A stretch of DNA of 39,956 bases, from assembly GCA_013812505.1 (NCBI GenBank), contig JACCTH010000036.1, positions 1 to 39,956 on the forward strand, read 5' to 3'. The stretch comes from Acidimicrobiia bacterium (GTDB taxonomy: Bacteria > Actinomycetota > Acidimicrobiia > Spongiisociales > ZC4RG35). The position numbers and the translations under genes were made by a program. The notes beneath the pieces are model-generated. The model did no database searches. It was not told where the DNA came from and saw nothing but the letters and a program-made list of their open reading frames with translations. This document shows positions 38,411 through 39,956 of this stretch, piece after piece. Positions within the stretch are counted from its first letter, which is position 1. Each line of letters opens with the position of its first letter.

Positions 38411-39956
38411 GTGACCCAGGCGTACCAGACGGTTGTCATCGGCTCGGGAATTGTCGGCTCGGCCGTCGCCTACCACCTCACCCGACTCGGTTGGACCGAC
38501 GTAGCCCTCGTTGACCGGGGCGACCCGGTCGAGAATCCGGGTTCGACCTCCCATGCTCCCGGCGGGGTGGTGGCCCTGTCCCACAACAAGCTGCTCACCC
38601 AGCTGGCGGTATATTCGAGCCGCCTCTACGCCTCGCTCGAGCCCCTTACTCCCGACCGCCGCATGGTTAACCGGCTCGGTTTGCTCGACGTGGCGATTTC
38701 CAAAGCGCGCATGGCGGATCTGGTTCGCCTTCATGGGGAATCACTCAGCTTCGAAACCGAGGCCAATCTCCTCACCCCCGCCGAGACGGCCGAGCTGCAT
38801 CCGCTCATCGATCCGAAAGCGATGGAGGGGGCGATCTTCATCGCCGAGGGACAAACCGTCGCGCCCGCCCATGTCAGCGGGGCGATGCAAAGGGATGCCA
38901 GCGGCACAGTGATCGGCAACACCGAGGTGACTGACCTCGACATTGTCGCGGGGCGAGTGCGAGCAGTGTTGACCAACAATCCCGAACACCTGCGCATCGA
39001 CTGCGACCACGTAGTCATCGCCACCAACATTTGGGCACCGATTCTTGGTGAACGTCTTGGCGTGCCGATCCCACTCATGGGTTATGAGCACCAGTACCTC
39101 CAGACCGGACCCCTGCCCGAGCTCGACGCCTTTGACCCTTCTGTGCCGGAGGACGAGATCGTTTATCCCTCGGCGCGGGAGCTCGACACCTACATCTACT
39201 TTCGCCAGCATTGGAATTGCTTCGGCGTTGGCAGCTACCGCCACGCTCCTCGTCCGGTCCCGGCGGAGTTGGTTGGGGCCAACGCCATCCATCCCTTCAC
39301 TCCCGCCGACTTCGAAGGCGAGGCCTGGGACAAGGCTCGCCGGCTTTTTCCGCTGCTGGCCAAGACCGATTTCCGCACTTATCCCCGAGCGATCAACGGC
39401 ATCTTCGCCTTCCCGGTTGACGGCATGCCGATCGTTGGCCCGACTCCGATTGATGGGGTTTGGGTGGCGGCGGGCTCATGGCTGACTCACGCCGGCGGTG
39501 TTGGCAAGACCCTCGCCGAATGGATGACCGAAGGCGACACGGAATGGGACGTCCGCCAGATCGATGTCAACCGCTTCCATACGTTCCAATCAACCCCCCG
39601 CTTCATCGAGAAGGTCTGCAACAAGAACTACGCGGAGATCTACGACATCATCCACCCCCGCGAACCGATCTCAGAGCCGCGCGACGTCCGGCTCTCACCC
39701 TTCCATCGACGTCACCAGGAGCGCGGGGCCGTGTTCACCACCTTCGCGGGGCTTGAGTTGCCCAACTGGTTCGAGTCGAACCGGGGGATGGTGAAACGCT
39801 ACCGAGACCTGATCCCTCAGCGCGACGGTTGGTCGGCGGTGCATTGGTCGCCGATTCAAGGGGCGGAACATCTGGCGACGAGAGACGGTGTTGGATTGTT
39901 TGATCTCACCGGTCTGTCGATCATCGAGGTCGCGGGGCCCGACGCATTGGCTCTGG
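38411..39956 (+). CDS. Second FAD-GcvT dehydrogenase (dimethylglycine/sarcosine dehydrogenase-like), cut by right edge
   Basis: 515 codons are visible and the frame is open to the end. It starts at GTG 38411 with VVIGSGIVGSAVAYHLTRLG (FAD-binding motif). GSTSHAPGGVVALS holds the probable covalent-flavin His. Later blocks parallel the first paralogue: YIYFRQHWNCFGVGSYRH, GIFAFPVDGMPIVGPTPIDG, WVAAGSWLTHAGGVGKTLAE, RDVRLSPFHRRHQERGAVFT, and the start of the GcvT domain at VHWSPIQGAEHLATRDGVGL. GACAAT stands six bases before the GTG. Two paralogues could act on successive substrates (dimethylglycine then sarcosine), but the specificity of each is not readable. Confidence 0.92.
   Translation, partial: MTQAYQTVVIGSGIVGSAVAYHLTRLGWTDVALVDRGDPVENPGSTSHAPGGVVALSHNKLLTQLAVYSSRLYASLEPLTPDRRMVNRLGLLDVAISKARMADLVRLHGESLSFETEANLLTPAETAELHPLIDPKAMEGAIFIAEGQTVAPAHVSGAMQRDASGTVIGNTEVTDLDIVAGRVRAVLTNNPEHLRIDCDHVVIATNIWAPILGERLGVPIPLMGYEHQYLQTGPLPELDAFDPSVPEDEIVYPSARELDTYIYFRQHWNCFGVGSYRHAPRPVPAELVGANAIHPFTPADFEGEAWDKARRLFPLLAKTDFRTYPRAINGIFAFPVDGMPIVGPTPIDGVWVAAGSWLTHAGGVGKTLAEWMTEGDTEWDVRQIDVNRFHTFQSTPRFIEKVCNKNYAEIYDIIHPREPISEPRDVRLSPFHRRHQERGAVFTTFAGLELPNWFESNRGMVKRYRDLIPQRDGWSAVHWSPIQGAEHLATRDGVGLFDLTGLSIIEVAGPDALAL

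Noticed and set aside
1-39956. CRISPR arrays, insertion sequences, integrases or phage genes
   Set aside because: No regularly spaced repeats, transposase motifs or attachment-site duplications were seen in the window.

Overview
The window is GC-rich chromosomal DNA from an actinobacterium-like organism. The signs are ClpC-type N-domains close to actinobacterial ClpC, an F420-type LLM oxidoreductase, pyridoxamine-oxidase-fold proteins, and many start codons preceded at a fixed distance by a TANNNT box with no Shine-Dalgarno sequence, which suggests leaderless mRNAs. The exact lineage cannot be read from the sequence; Acidimicrobiia or a relative is only a guess.

Layout. 1-5535 is housekeeping: the start of tuf with tRNA-Tyr, tRNA-Thr and tRNA-Met upstream, a truncated haemoglobin, a small membrane protein, htpX, a NDUFAF7-like methyltransferase, two tandem stand-alone Clp N-domain proteins (the first with an amber codon at position 8) and an LLM oxidoreductase. 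5544-6079 is a decayed gene with three frameshifts. 6102-10615 is an NAD-type formate dehydrogenase operon. Its catalytic subunit has an in-frame UGA read as selenocysteine, with a SECIS-like hairpin just behind it, and the usual N-terminal Fe-S module of the alpha subunit is a separate gene at the operon's end. An orphan GAF histidine kinase (10725-12890) is divergent from it. A VapBC-type toxin-antitoxin pair follows.

13648-24232, all on the minus strand, is a one-carbon demethylation operon. In transcription order it holds: corrinoid protein, DUF1638 protein, small 'virulence factor' family protein, methyl-THF:corrinoid methyltransferase, a membrane protein, a RamA/RACo-like corrinoid activator, MttB-superfamily methyltransferase 1, methylene-THF reductase, IclR regulator and formate-THF ligase. 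selD (selenophosphate synthetase) is divergent from this operon, followed by a CHRD-domain secreted protein. 26074-33308 (minus) is MttB homologue 2 with a complete Opp/Dpp-type ABC importer. 33331-39956 (plus) holds two FAD-GcvT dehydrogenases of the dimethylglycine/sarcosine type (the second cut by the window edge), with a VOC protein, a frameshifted amidohydrolase and two small oxidase-fold proteins between them.

How the parts fit (inference from families and order): a quaternary methylamine such as a betaine is imported. One methyl goes by MttB to the corrinoid protein and then to THF. Methyl-THF is oxidised by MetF. The remaining N-methyl groups are removed by the FAD-GcvT dehydrogenases as methylene-THF. 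Formate is released by Fhs running backwards and oxidised to CO2 with NADH by the seleno-formate dehydrogenase, whose selenium donor is made by the nearby SelD. The methylene-THF dehydrogenase/cyclohydrolase step and the selenocysteine insertion genes selA, selB and selC are not in the window.
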